A model generated the notes under the pieces. That model saw nothing but the letters and a program-made list of their open reading frames with translations, was not told the origin of the DNA and searched no databases. From positions 2,976,001-3,040,000 of the forward strand of contig JADWQD010000004.1 in NCBI GenBank assembly GCA_016110215.1: a DNA stretch of 64,000 nt, read 5' to 3'. Shown here piece by piece: positions 21,619 through 30,661 of this stretch. A program made the translations under genes and the position numbers. Origin of the DNA: Capronia americana (Eukaryota > Ascomycota > Eurotiomycetes > Chaetothyriales > Herpotrichiellaceae). Positions within the stretch are counted from its first letter, which is position 1. Each line of letters starts with the position of its first letter.

Positions 21619-22353
21619 TGCCCGCGCGTTGTCAACCGTCGGTGCTGGGGAAAGTCAGGGTTCTATTAGGCGTGTGAGGACCCCCATCGACAGCGGCGCG
21701 TCGTCGCCCTCACTCAATGGCAAATACTGGATGGATGGAAAGGCAGGTCGAAGTGCGTGCACAGCGAGCAGGAAGCGAGGCGTCGATGAGCAGCCGAAAA
21801 AGAAATGGCGTGTCTGACGTCAAGGGGAGAAACGAGCCTCAGTGTGGCTTGACGTCGACCCTGCATTGTCTGACTTCTATTTACACCATCTGCGAGGCTG
21901 ATGCCCCCCGCATGCTGGTGACTTGACCTTGAGGAAAGCAGAGGAATGAGTCCGTCTCGGCCACCTGATTCAATGGCAGCAGTGATTGTTGTAGTTTAAG
22001 TGAGTCTTCGGGATGAAAAATCGACGTGTCAGGGGCATCAGCAGAATGCGACATTCCTAATGTTCCCACGAAACCATGACAATGTTAACAGAGTTGATAT
22101 TGAAGTATTTCTGTGCTGAGGACTTGAACTGCTGCAAAGCTAAACATTGATACCCATGTATTCTTTGCAACAGCTCCTCAAACTACAAGGTAGATATGAA
22201 CCCAGCCAGAGAGTCAACGCCACCCAGAACAAGAACTGAACAGAGCATACCCCCAACCCACACGGGCAAGAGATCATCTCCAGCTCAGACATTTCGGCCG
22301 AAGCAGAGGATAGCGAGCAAGTCCAAGACTCCGCTCACACAGGCCACACTGCT
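21619..22353. other. Divergent intergenic region, CFT2 and Swi5-type gene
   Basis: This probable bidirectional promoter holds no supported gene apart from a 53-codon upstream ORF (22196-22357) that overlaps the Swi5 start codon and is listed separately. Confidence 0.6.
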
Positions 22354-22357
22354 ATGA
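22196..22357 (+). other. Upstream ORF overlapping the Swi5-type start codon
   Basis: A 53-codon frame runs from an ATG at 22196 and ends in TGA at 22355-22357, overlapping the ATG of the main gene (22354) by an ATGA junction. Its composition is Pro/Thr/Lys-rich. If it is in the mature leader it would limit translation of the main frame; alternatively this ATG lies upstream of the real transcription start. Confidence 0.45.
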
Positions 22358-22794
22358 CCTCAACCTCACCAGAACCTTCCCAGAATCCCATGCTTCCACC
22401 ACCAAACCCAAGACACGCCAAACTCCAAACCAAGATCTCCACACTTCAATCCACCATCGCGGCCACGGAGGCACAACTTGCGCTCAAGCTCCAGAAGATC
22501 ACGCAATTGAAATCGTTTCCCCATCAAGAACGATCAGAACTAGAACGACGACGAGAACGAGAACAAGAACGGGGACAGGAACTAGACACAGCAGCCCCAT
22601 CAACAGCCTCAACCCGAACCCAAGGGCAAGCACAAGCACACGCCCAATCCATCATAACGCAGCACATCACCCTGCTCAAGCGGTACAACGAGATCAAAGA
22701 CTTCACGTCCGGCATGCTGAGTCTCATTGCCGACAAGGAAGGGAGGAGGTTAGCCGACGTCATGGCGGAGAGGGGCCTAAGTGAGCGGGATTGA
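22354..22794 (+). CDS. Swi5-type DNA recombination mediator
   Basis: This is a single exon of 146 residues from an ATG at 22354. The C-terminal half carries the Swi5 signature: a helix around ITQHITLLKRYNEIKDF, then GMLSLIADKEGRRLADVMAERGL. An N-terminal coiled coil (about 20-50) is followed by a Glu/Arg-rich charged stretch (about 58-75). Swi5 proteins pair with Sfr1/Mei5 and help load Rad51 or Dmc1 on single-stranded DNA in homologous recombination. The length is longer than yeast Sae3 but usual for filamentous fungi. An overlapping upstream ORF and a good-quality main ATG suggest possible translational control. Confidence 0.82.
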   Translation: MTSTSPEPSQNPMLPPPNPRHAKLQTKISTLQSTIAATEAQLALKLQKITQLKSFPHQERSELERRREREQERGQELDTAAPSTASTRTQGQAQAHAQSIITQHITLLKRYNEIKDFTSGMLSLIADKEGRRLADVMAERGLSERD

Positions 22795-23186
22795 CTGATT
22801 AACGGGGCCCCGTAAGGATACGGCACGACGACAGTGAGTGAGTGCAGGCCCGTACATGTCTTGTCGAAGCGGATGTGATTGAGTAACAGTGGATTGTACG
22901 GAGGATTCGCTGGATGGGATGTGGATGTGGATGATGAGGCGTGAACGATTGCAATGAGAAGAACAACGCTAGGTGGAAGGAGGACGTATAGATGCTTTAT
23001 GTTTTGTGACTTGCCAGCACACGAAGAAACTACCCTAGGAGTCACCTTATGACTGTACCATTTTGAACGGAGAACTGGTATCGATTGCATCGCTAAAGTC
23101 CATAAACTTCATATCCATACGATCCTATTGCACATTTCCCTAGCCAAACTCAACCCATAAAACCATGAAACGTAGAAGGATGGCCA
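22795..23186. other. Convergent intergenic region, no gene seen
   Basis: About 390 bp lie between the Swi5-type stop and the stop of the TMEM184-like gene. It is probably both 3' UTRs. Confidence 0.6.
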
Positions 23187-24868
23187 TTAGAAGAAGCTTC
23201 CATTGCCTTGCCCGTCCGGCCCTCTTCTTAAACTTGCGTCCGGACTTCTCGGTGGCGCCATGTATATTCGACTGCTGTCTTGACCTCCAAGATGTGAAGG
23301 TGCTTGTGCACCCGAGTACGAGTCAGGGTACGGCATAGCAACCGTGCCGCTTTCCTGACCACCTATCGAACTCTGATAAGATGGATAGGACTGTGGCGGC
23401 GGACGCTCGTTTGGAGCATCGTATCGCCCATTGTATTTGTCATCAAAACTGGATGTTGCCAACCCAATATCGCTCACGTTGTTGGAATCATAGTGGTCCC
23501 GTGTTTGGAAGACGGGCGGCTGAGACGTGGGCATACTTTGACTGTTGGCAAGCAGATTGGCGCCTTCTTCATCGCCGACCGGGTTGTACGGTGGCAACTT
23601 CGTGACTCCACCGGAGTATGTGGGTTGATTGCTGAAAGTGTTGAGTGTCTGGCCCGGGGCACTGAAATCACTTCCATCCGTGTCCTTCCTGTTGAGACTG
23701 TAGCTCGAGTCGGTATGGCGAGATTTACGTCCCTTAAACAGCCATCTCGCCGATCGACCCGTAGCTTTCAACATGTCCCAACCGTTGAACGAATCCGCCA
23801 GAGCCTTGAGACCCAGAAATCCGCCTTGGTACGATCCCTTGGCCACTCCTTCCCCTGCAATGACCTCCGACATTTGCTCCTTGGATCCAATCGTGTACGG
23901 CTTCCAGCTGAACGACCAAATGTGAAAGACGGCAAAGAAGGCCATTTCGATGCACAGCAGCAGTGCAGGGATCCCCACTTTGATGTCGGGTGTCTGAAGG
24001 TGGTTGGTGGCCTTGACGGCTCCCGAGCTGGTGAGGAAAGAGATTGCAATGGTCTGCCAGAAACTCAGGAAGATGACCAATTTGATGGCCGTGATTTTCA
24101 GGAGAGGTTTATGCTGTCGGATGTCGTCTTTGATCTGAACGTAGAACTGAATCAAGCAGTACATGGCCGCGGAGATGGAGATGGTCTCGAAGACCATGAC
24201 CCAGATGTGGGAGAAGGCTGGACTGAGCGATTCGAGACAATATAGGTCCAGGGCCTGAGTAATGACCGACACAATGGTGAAGAAGACGCGGACGAAGCAG
24301 TACTGGAAAATGGACACCCAGATCACCTATTACCCAGGTTAGTCGTGCACCGTCGGCCAGGGAAAAGAGCGCTCACATTGAACCAAGTCAATCCACTTCT
24401 GGGATTCCTCAACCAGCCCTTCTCGGCACCTCCTGTGATCTTCTGGAGGTATCCCATGGGCCACACCCATTTCTTGGGCTTGATGGTTCGGAAGTAGATC
24501 TTTTGCTGGTGAAGGTCTGGCGCCAGGTATGCGCACATTAAACTGAAGAAGGAGGCGATGGCGAAGGCCTCGTAGCAATCTCGGATGACCTCAAAGTACA
24601 CGCTGTGTCGGTAGTAGTAGAAGGAGAGGAGGGAGACGGCGGCGTAGACGGGGATCATGAAGAGGATCCGGATGATGTGTTTCTGCTCCCATGGTTTCAG
24701 GTATCGGCTCGCATGCATTGCTATGAGGAAGAACGAGACTAGGAGGGCGATGATGGTGAATATTGCGGCGATCCAGAGACCGATAGTATGAAAGGTGTGG
24801 CCGTCCCATATGGGGTCCTCCGTGATCATCATGTCCTCCTCGGTGGTATTGCATTTTGGCCAGCCCAT
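23187..24868 (-). CDS. TMEM184/organic solute transporter alpha-type membrane protein (DUF300)
   Basis: There are two exons: 24868-24377 and 24326-23187. The 50-nt intron (donor GTGAGC) keeps phase 0 and joins TWFN to VIWVSIFQYC. The protein has 543 residues. Seven hydrophobic segments in the first 290 residues form the OST-alpha/TMEM184 fold, with family hallmarks MIPVYAAVSLLSFYYY, RDCYEAFAIASFF and VKLVIFLSFWQ-type helices (here IKLVIFLSFWQTI). The last 250 residues are a cytosolic Ser/Pro/Gly/Tyr-rich tail. Fungal members are mostly vacuolar or endosomal membrane proteins, and the transported substrate is not established. A 186-codon ORF ends only 18 nt upstream of the ATG and is listed separately. 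Confidence 0.88.
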
Positions 24869-24886
24869 TTTGGCCTATCCTCGGCG

Positions 24887-25447
24887 TCAAAATCGATGAG
24901 AAGAGATGTCAACTATTGTATCGCAGGCGCATCGCTTTTGAGCGCGACTGAGAGGGGTTGTGGGAGTCGTGGTCAGAGGTATGGGCGGCTGTCGCAAACG
25001 AGTGAGAGCGTGAAATGAGCTTCTCGCAAGGGCCTGCCTTGAAGGCGTGAGCGGGGTATGGAGTGATAGAGAGCGATAGCAGGAATAAAATCCAGGCAGA
25101 GTGTCGTATGCAGGTTTCGAGAGAGTGAGAGCCCTGTATGTCTGTTTCGCAGGGTGTTCAAAGGACACAAAGAGGCGCCGAGTGGTTGGGCGAAGACTGA
25201 ATTGACCGCGACTGCGCCTCGTCCATCTGACAGGGAAGCACAGCAGCACCACAGCGTGTTTCAGCTCGGCCGGACCAACCCTGATCAGCCCCCCCAGTTT
25301 ATTCTGCACATTAGGCCATCTCGGGGGAATAATCATAGGGTGCCCTGCATAAAATTCGTCGTCGTGCAGTAGTGGCTTGACCTCCGAATTGCCTGCCCTA
25401 CATGGTTGCACATCAGTAGGAACTGCTGCGACTCCGTCTCCATTCAT
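24887..25447 (-). other. ORF of 186 codons immediately upstream of the TMEM184-like gene
   Basis: This frame opens with ATG at 25447 and ends 18 nt before the start codon of the membrane-protein gene on the same strand. The N-terminal part (GDGVAAVPTDVQ, EVKPLLHDDEF) could be coding. The rest is Arg/Ser/Thr-rich without domains, and codon use looks like non-coding sequence. It may be a long uORF, an unrecognised exon or chance. Confidence 0.3.
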
Positions 25448-25486
25448 GCTCGTCCTAGCGTTGCGAAGAGACGTGTTGCCTCCCTA

Positions 25487-25526
25487 CCAAGCCTATCTAA
25501 GCCCGTTCAAGCCCATCCAAGCCCGC
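25487..25526. repeat. Four tandem 10-bp units
   Basis: CAA-GCCTATCTAA, GCCCGTTCAA, GCCCATCCAA and the start of a fourth GCCC unit repeat with exact 10-bp spacing (consensus GCCCRTYCAA). The period equals about one DNA helical turn, so any bound protein would be phased on one face. It may equally be simple replication slippage. Confidence 0.7.
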
Positions 25527-25943
25527 GGTAAGCTCAGTCCCAAGATCCTATGCTAAGTCGCCTTATCTACCTAAGCGGGTACTGACGGAATTGGGCAATG
25601 CCCTGTATCTAATTATACAGACCACGCGACAAGGCGCCGATGCTGCAATTGTGAGAGCATGAACGACAGCAAGGTCAATGATGGTTCATTCTCCTTTCCA
25701 ACACTCGGCAAATTTCAAAATATCTGCCAAAGTACTCCGTGATTCTTTTCAATTTGCTGTCCATTTTCCCTCGCCTTCATATCCGGGGTATCTGCGAATG
25801 CGATCATCTGATCGACGGCAATAACACAAAAGTATATACAGCCCCAACCCACACCATCCGACTGGAAGCTCGATTTAAATTCCCGACCTGATGTCCGGCC
25901 AGAGTTGAACTGGTCCGAAACACCGTTCGCCCGCCGAGTGATC

Positions 25944-27597
25944 CTACCAAGCGGTCAAATCGCCCACCTCAGCCTCACCGAACGTACTCGACTTGGTCAT
26001 CTTGCCTACCCCATCTTTAACTTCTCCATCTGCGCCCTCCACGCCACCAATGCCGGGCTTGTCCATGATATCCGCCAAGAATTCTCTAAAGAAGCCGAGC
26101 AGGTAATTATTGACTTGCTCAAACTGCAACAAAAATGCATCGTGCCCTTCCGGGGAGTCAATCTTCTCCAACCGCCCGTTCGGAATGCACTGGGCCAGTT
26201 CTTCTTGCTCCGCAATGGTGAACAAGCCGTCTGACTCAATGCCGAGCACCAACGTCGGCTGTTCGATCTGTGCCAGCGCTTCTCTGACAGTGGAGGCTCG
26301 GTTCCTGGATACGTCATGGGTGTCTAGCTTGCGCGTGATGGCAATGTAACAATTTGCATCAAACCGATTAACAAACTTGTTGCCCTGATATCTGAGATAC
26401 GACTGGGCAGAGAAGTAGTGGTGCGAGGGTTTCGCGCTATCCTTTTCAACGACAGGAACGGGTATCGCAAAGTCCGTATTTCCTGAGAATTGAGGATCTT
26501 TAAAAGTGTGCTGTCGATCAGGCGACTCGGCCTGCGAGGTTGGTTCTGAAACGGTGCCACTGCGAGAAGCCGGTCGAGAACCCCGTGAACCTTTGGCCCG
26601 TTGATGGCCATGATTGTGAATGCTCCAGTGCTCATTCTGCACGCCGTTCGTCTTCTGTCCTTGGTTGATCGAGGGTCGTTTCAAGAGGTCGGGGGTGTTT
26701 CGACCAAAGCGCGCCTCAAAGGAGTCCCGGCTCCGATAGGTGAGTAGAGCCGACATACGCGCTGCGCCCAAGCCAGCAGTGGGAGGGTCGTCAAAAGAAT
26801 AATATCCGTCTTCGTACCTAGGATCCGAGTAGATGGCTTGTCGTTGAGCCTCTCCCCAGCTGATTCCCCAAGCACTGTGAGTAGCCGATGTAGCTATGGG
26901 CGCGATAGTCCGTACGTAATCCTTGCCAAAGTAGGCATACTCCAAACAGAGCATTCCCCCCATGGAGCCGCCAACCACGCATGCGATTTGGCGGATTCCA
27001 AGGTGGTCGAGGACGATCTTATGTATCCTGTCATTCCCTGTCAATTGTGCTGTGTCGAAGGAGTTTTCACACATTCTTACATAACATCGTCTCTTATCGT
27101 AGTCAAAGGGAACTCGGGGCCATATCTTCCCTGCGCGGGGTCTCCATCTTTGTTTGTCACCGGGCTGGCACTCCCATACGGGCTGCCCAAGCTGTTCAAG
27201 CACACAACGAAGAACCTCGTCACGTCAAATGCCTGACCCGGGCCTCCCATCAGTGGTCCCCACCAGTCGGCAACGTCTGCGCTGCCACTAAGGGCGTGAC
27301 AAATGACAAGGGCATTGTCCTTTTTGTCCGAGAGTTGGCCTCGGATCGTATATGCAACAGGAACATTCTTGAGGACCACGCCGGACTCGAGAGTGAAGGA
27401 AGGGATGATGGCGATGTATTGATCAGCGACAAGTTTGGCAAACGGATTCTCTGGCTGGTCTCGGACAATCTCTACGGGATTTAGCAGCCGTTCAATCATG
27501 GTCGCAGGGAGGGAATCAGCAGGGTATACTGACGGAGTGTTGTCGAAAAAGGCTGGGCCGGAGCCTGTCCGTTGGTATTTGTATCTGGAGTGGCCAT
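25944..27597 (-). CDS. MET2: Homoserine O-acetyltransferase
   Basis: Three exons (27597-27534, 27471-27081 and 27027-25944) with introns of 62 and 53 nt give 512 residues with phase kept throughout. The long open frame behind exon 2 starts at TTG (27664). The ATG at 27597 in another frame, spliced with a GTCAGT donor and a CGTAG acceptor, gives a clean N-terminus running into ENPFAKLV. The enzyme acetylates homoserine with acetyl-CoA in methionine biosynthesis. It is an alpha/beta hydrolase with nucleophile S173 in GGSMGG, and probable partners D418 (ESDGLFT) and H447 (EGHDAF). The fungal-type insert (about 255-345) is low-complexity, rich in Ser, Gln and Arg. A Gcn4/CPC1-type site lies about 210 bp upstream. 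Confidence 0.93.
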
Positions 27598-27808
27598 GAT
27601 AACAGCCCAGGTCGGGGCGATTATTGATTGAAAAAAAAGTCTCTAAGTCGAGATGCGGGGACAAACTGCGGAGGGAAGGTGCTTGCAGTTGGTGACACGG
27701 GAAAACGAGCTTAGGTGAGATCCATGGACAGGTGCAGGGCTTAGGATTCAGCTCTGTTATATAACGATCATTGTTGCCGTACGTACACGGACACAGTCAT
27801 CCGAGTAC

Positions 27809-27815
27809 TGAGTCA
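27809..27815. promoter_or_regulatory. Candidate Gcn4/CPC1 site (TGAGTCA) in the MET2 promoter
   Basis: TGAGTCA is the exact palindromic site (TGASTCA) bound by the bZIP regulators of cross-pathway amino acid control (Gcn4 in yeast, CPC1/CpcA in filamentous fungi). It is 212 bp upstream of the MET2 ATG, a usual distance. MET2 fits the amino-acid starvation regulon, which makes the motif more credible than a chance match. Confidence 0.55.
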
Positions 27816-27995
27816 CAATGCGAGGTCGTGGATTGAGACGCCGGCGAAAAGTTCGGAGCCTCTTCGCGAGTGTCTGCGGTGGGGCTGGCGAGCACATCAT
27901 CGTCCATTGACGAATCACATCGGTGGCTAGGCGGTAGTGAGAGCCTCGGGAAACGCCAGAGGGCAGCTTTCCCGATACCGCCGAGAATCCATCGG

Positions 27996-28003
27996 CACGT
28001 GAT
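27996..28003 (-). promoter_or_regulatory. Candidate CACGTG (Cbf1-type) site upstream of MET2
   Basis: On the minus strand the sequence reads ATCACGTG, matching the RTCACGTG core used by the bHLH factor Cbf1 at sulphur-amino-acid genes in yeast. It is about 400 bp upstream of the MET2 start and close to the MFS stop. Regulation by this factor in this fungus is inference. Confidence 0.35.
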
Positions 28004-28079
28004 CATGGATATCCAAAGATCGTCTATTCTACTGTGATAGTCTATGCTCAACCAGCACCCTGGACACCTTGGCCCAAGC

Positions 28080-29884
28080 TCACAGGTTCAACTGCAACTT
28101 CGGGTGCGTCCGTATTATCTCGCCATACTTCAAAAAGACCCAAATCATGGGCGACATTGCCAACGCAATGAATGCAAGCAGCGAATTCCCCCATCCGAGT
28201 CCCAGTGCATTGTACATATCTCGTCCTGCAAGAGGGAGGAAGGCGCCTCCAAGGCTGCGAAGGACCGTGTTGGCAGCCATGGCGCTCGCCGCGTAGACGG
28301 TGTATGCGTCGATCAGGTATACACCGATGGGGAGGAAGCACCCCGTCATCCCGGCTCCGAGCATGAGGGTGCCTAAAATCGGAACAATCCAATGCACCTT
28401 GTACTGCGCCGTCCAGCCATACAGAATGAGACCCAGGGGCACGATGATGGCGCCAGGCCAAAGCAGCGGCAACCTGTATTCGGGCTTCATTTCGCCTCCC
28501 TTGGCCAGTTTCCTGAGCAATTTGTCCGAGTAAGCCCCGAACAACGACAGGCCGATGAATTGACCGAGCCCAATCCCTAGGTAGACCAGACCAATGTTGC
28601 TGTCGCTGATGCCATACTGATCGTGGAAGACGAAAGTCATCGTCGTGAACAGGAGGTACAGGTAGCCATATACCACGGCAATGTACAAAGAGAGGCCAAA
28701 CACGATTGGCGAAAGGAACAGCATCTTCGTCGGACGCACGACGCTCAAGAAGAACAATTGCCCGGGCGTCTTGCCTGATCGAGGTACCGACCGGAGATTG
28801 TTGTTGCCTGTTTCCTTGCGAAGTCGCTTGGCTTTCCGTTCGAGGAGCACTGGAGGATAGGTTTCTCTTTGGATGACAAGCGCCACGACCAAGAGGACGG
28901 CGGTCTGCTTGGTGTCAGCTTAGCTGGTTGGAGATTCGGACGGCCGCAATTGGTACGTACACAAATGGCCAGCAGATAGAAGTTCCACTGCCAGCCAATC
29001 TCTGACAGATACGAGCCCACGACCGGTCCCAGGCTGGTATTCATTAGTCCGGACAAGTTGCATCAGGGGTATCTCCAGGATTGTAGTCACCTTGGTCCAA
29101 AAAGGATCGGAAATGTCCAGATACTCATCACCTTCCCTCGCTGGTCCTGCCGGAATGTGTCTGCGATGGAGCCCGAGCCGACGGTCAATGGACATGACCC
29201 GGCAACCCCAGCAAGGAAGCGGAACACAATCAGCATCGACAAGCTGGTCGACCTGCCACAGGCGAGACTGAAAACCATGAAGAGAAAGGTATTGACGTGG
29301 TAGACGTATAGTCGACCATACAATTCGCTCATTGGGGCTCTGCGACGACTTGGTCAGTAACCATCCCTGGAACACGAAGGCCCTACCATGAACCCGGAGT
29401 AGGCACTCACATAACAAGGGGCCCGAATGCATACCCCAGGACGTAGACCGACACCATGAATGAGCCTAGGGCTTCATTCTCTGAGTTGAAGTCTCGCATC
29501 ACCTGTGGCACGGCGGGTGCTAACATGGAGGAGCCAAACGGCCTGGGATGTTGTCAGTAACGCAAGGCCATGCTCATCTTCTCTATGTCTAGCAGCCACC
29601 GACGTCAAGAGAGTGATTGCCGACAGCAATCCAATGTTTGTCCATTTCCTTCTCGCCGTCCAGTTCAACGGGTTCTCGGGATCATCGGGTCCATCCCAGC
29701 TGACAAAATCCGGGTCGACCGTTTGCGTTACTGTAGCTGTGACATCCTTGCCCTCGTGGATCGACAAGGCCTTTTCAACGTCGCCGTGCACGACTTGGGA
29801 ATTGTTTCGAGTAGACCCAAGGCTGGACGGGCTCAAAGGCGAGGCTATGCGCTCGATCTCTGGCGGTTTCTCGTCCATAGCCAT
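28080..29884 (-). CDS. MFS drug:H+ antiporter-type transporter (12 TM, DHA1-like)
   Basis: Five exons (29884-29604, 29542-29411, 29339-29091, 29033-28961 and 28907-28080) keep phase and give 520 residues. Splicing rebuilds known family motifs: LLTPFGSSMLAPAVPQVM, GPLVIAPMSELYGR (motif A-like) and LFGPSLGPVVGSYL. Twelve membrane helices are flanked by a cytosolic N-terminus of about 95 residues with DPENPLNW and by a central loop with RETYPPVLLERKAKRLRKETGN, typical of the Flu1/Tpo1-like DHA1 transporters. Two donors are unusual: GTCGGT (intron 1) and GTGACT (intron 3). The longer open frame upstream of 29884 starts at TTG. The substrate is unknown; drug or polyamine efflux is the family pattern. 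Confidence 0.88.
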
Positions 29885-30661
29885 CCCGTCGCTTGAAATG
29901 TCCACTTCCACGGCGTGCCTCGGAGCACTCGGTCGAGCTCGTAGATTCAAGGCTCAGCTACCATTTTGCTGGCCTGCGTGCGAGCGAAATCAAGCATCGG
30001 AACAGAGAAGAAGATTATTTAAAAAAATAATTGGCGCCGGCGCGCATATATTTGGTCTGGGACGATTCTCCGAACATGGCGAGGGGCCGCACATCTGGTC
30101 TTCCTTCGACCGAGGGATTGATCTAGCTTCGGTGGAGATCACAGGCGATCTGCTTCGATGCGGTTAAAAGCTAGCAAGTGCTGGCAAAAGAGTAACATAC
30201 AGTGTAGGGCTTTGGCTCGAAGGATCGGAAGCCGGCACGCAATGCGGGGCAGATGGCAATGGAAGCATTCAACGCGGGCACTCATGGGGGGGTTCCCTTG
30301 GGGGGGCAATGGGGCTGGTTACCCCATTTGGCATCTGCTGCTACATACTGTAACGCTTGGGCAAAAGTCCCAGAGGCGTCCCCTCCGGCGTTATCTCGAT
30401 CAGGAGGGCGGTGAGAGGCGTTACATGCAGTTCTCAATATTTCCCATCATGCTTTGTTGTCTAAACTCCAACAGAAAGGTGTACAGTCGCATGGCGGTCG
30501 ATCGGGGCCTCCAGACCTCTCAATGCCCTACAATTCCACGCGGCCAGGGCCATACCCGCAAGCAGGTTCGAATCAAGTCGTTCGCTGTTGAGCTTCTCAA
30601 TCTATTGTGGCTTCATTCACGGGCATATCTGCGTCGCTCGTGTCAAATGAGACCAAGATGA
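29885..30661. other. Intergenic region with a G-rich block
   Basis: This lies between the MFS start and the SEC24 stop. A G-rich block at 30286-30314 is the only striking signal. AT-rich sequence occurs at 30010-30030, just before a GGCGCCGGCGCG palindrome-like stretch. No gene is supported. Confidence 0.6.
30286..30314 (+). other. G-rich block, possible G-quadruplex
   Basis: Two runs of seven G (30286-30292 and 30300-30306) and one of four (30311-30314) are separated by loops of seven and four nt. Splitting a seven-G run gives four G3 tracts with short loops, so the plus strand could fold into a quadruplex. It lies about 400 bp upstream of the MFS start and 370 bp past the SEC24 stop. Confidence 0.55.

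Larger units (their letters stand above)
24869..25943. other. Intergenic region with a long leader ORF and a 10-bp repeat
   Basis: About 1.07 kb holds the likely promoter and leader of the TMEM184-like gene, including a 186-codon ATG-initiated ORF (24887-25447, minus). Four near-identical 10-bp units lie at 25487-25526. The part near 25943 is the MET2 3' flank. Confidence 0.55.
27598..28079. other. MET2 promoter region
   Basis: This spans the MET2 start and the stop of the MFS gene, both on the minus strand. It contains a TGAGTCA site and a CACGTG-type site, listed separately. No gene is visible. Confidence 0.65.

Noticed and set aside
30562..30575. GGTTCGAATC-like T-loop near 30565
   Set aside because: Flanks do not pair as a T stem, and no tRNA body is visible.
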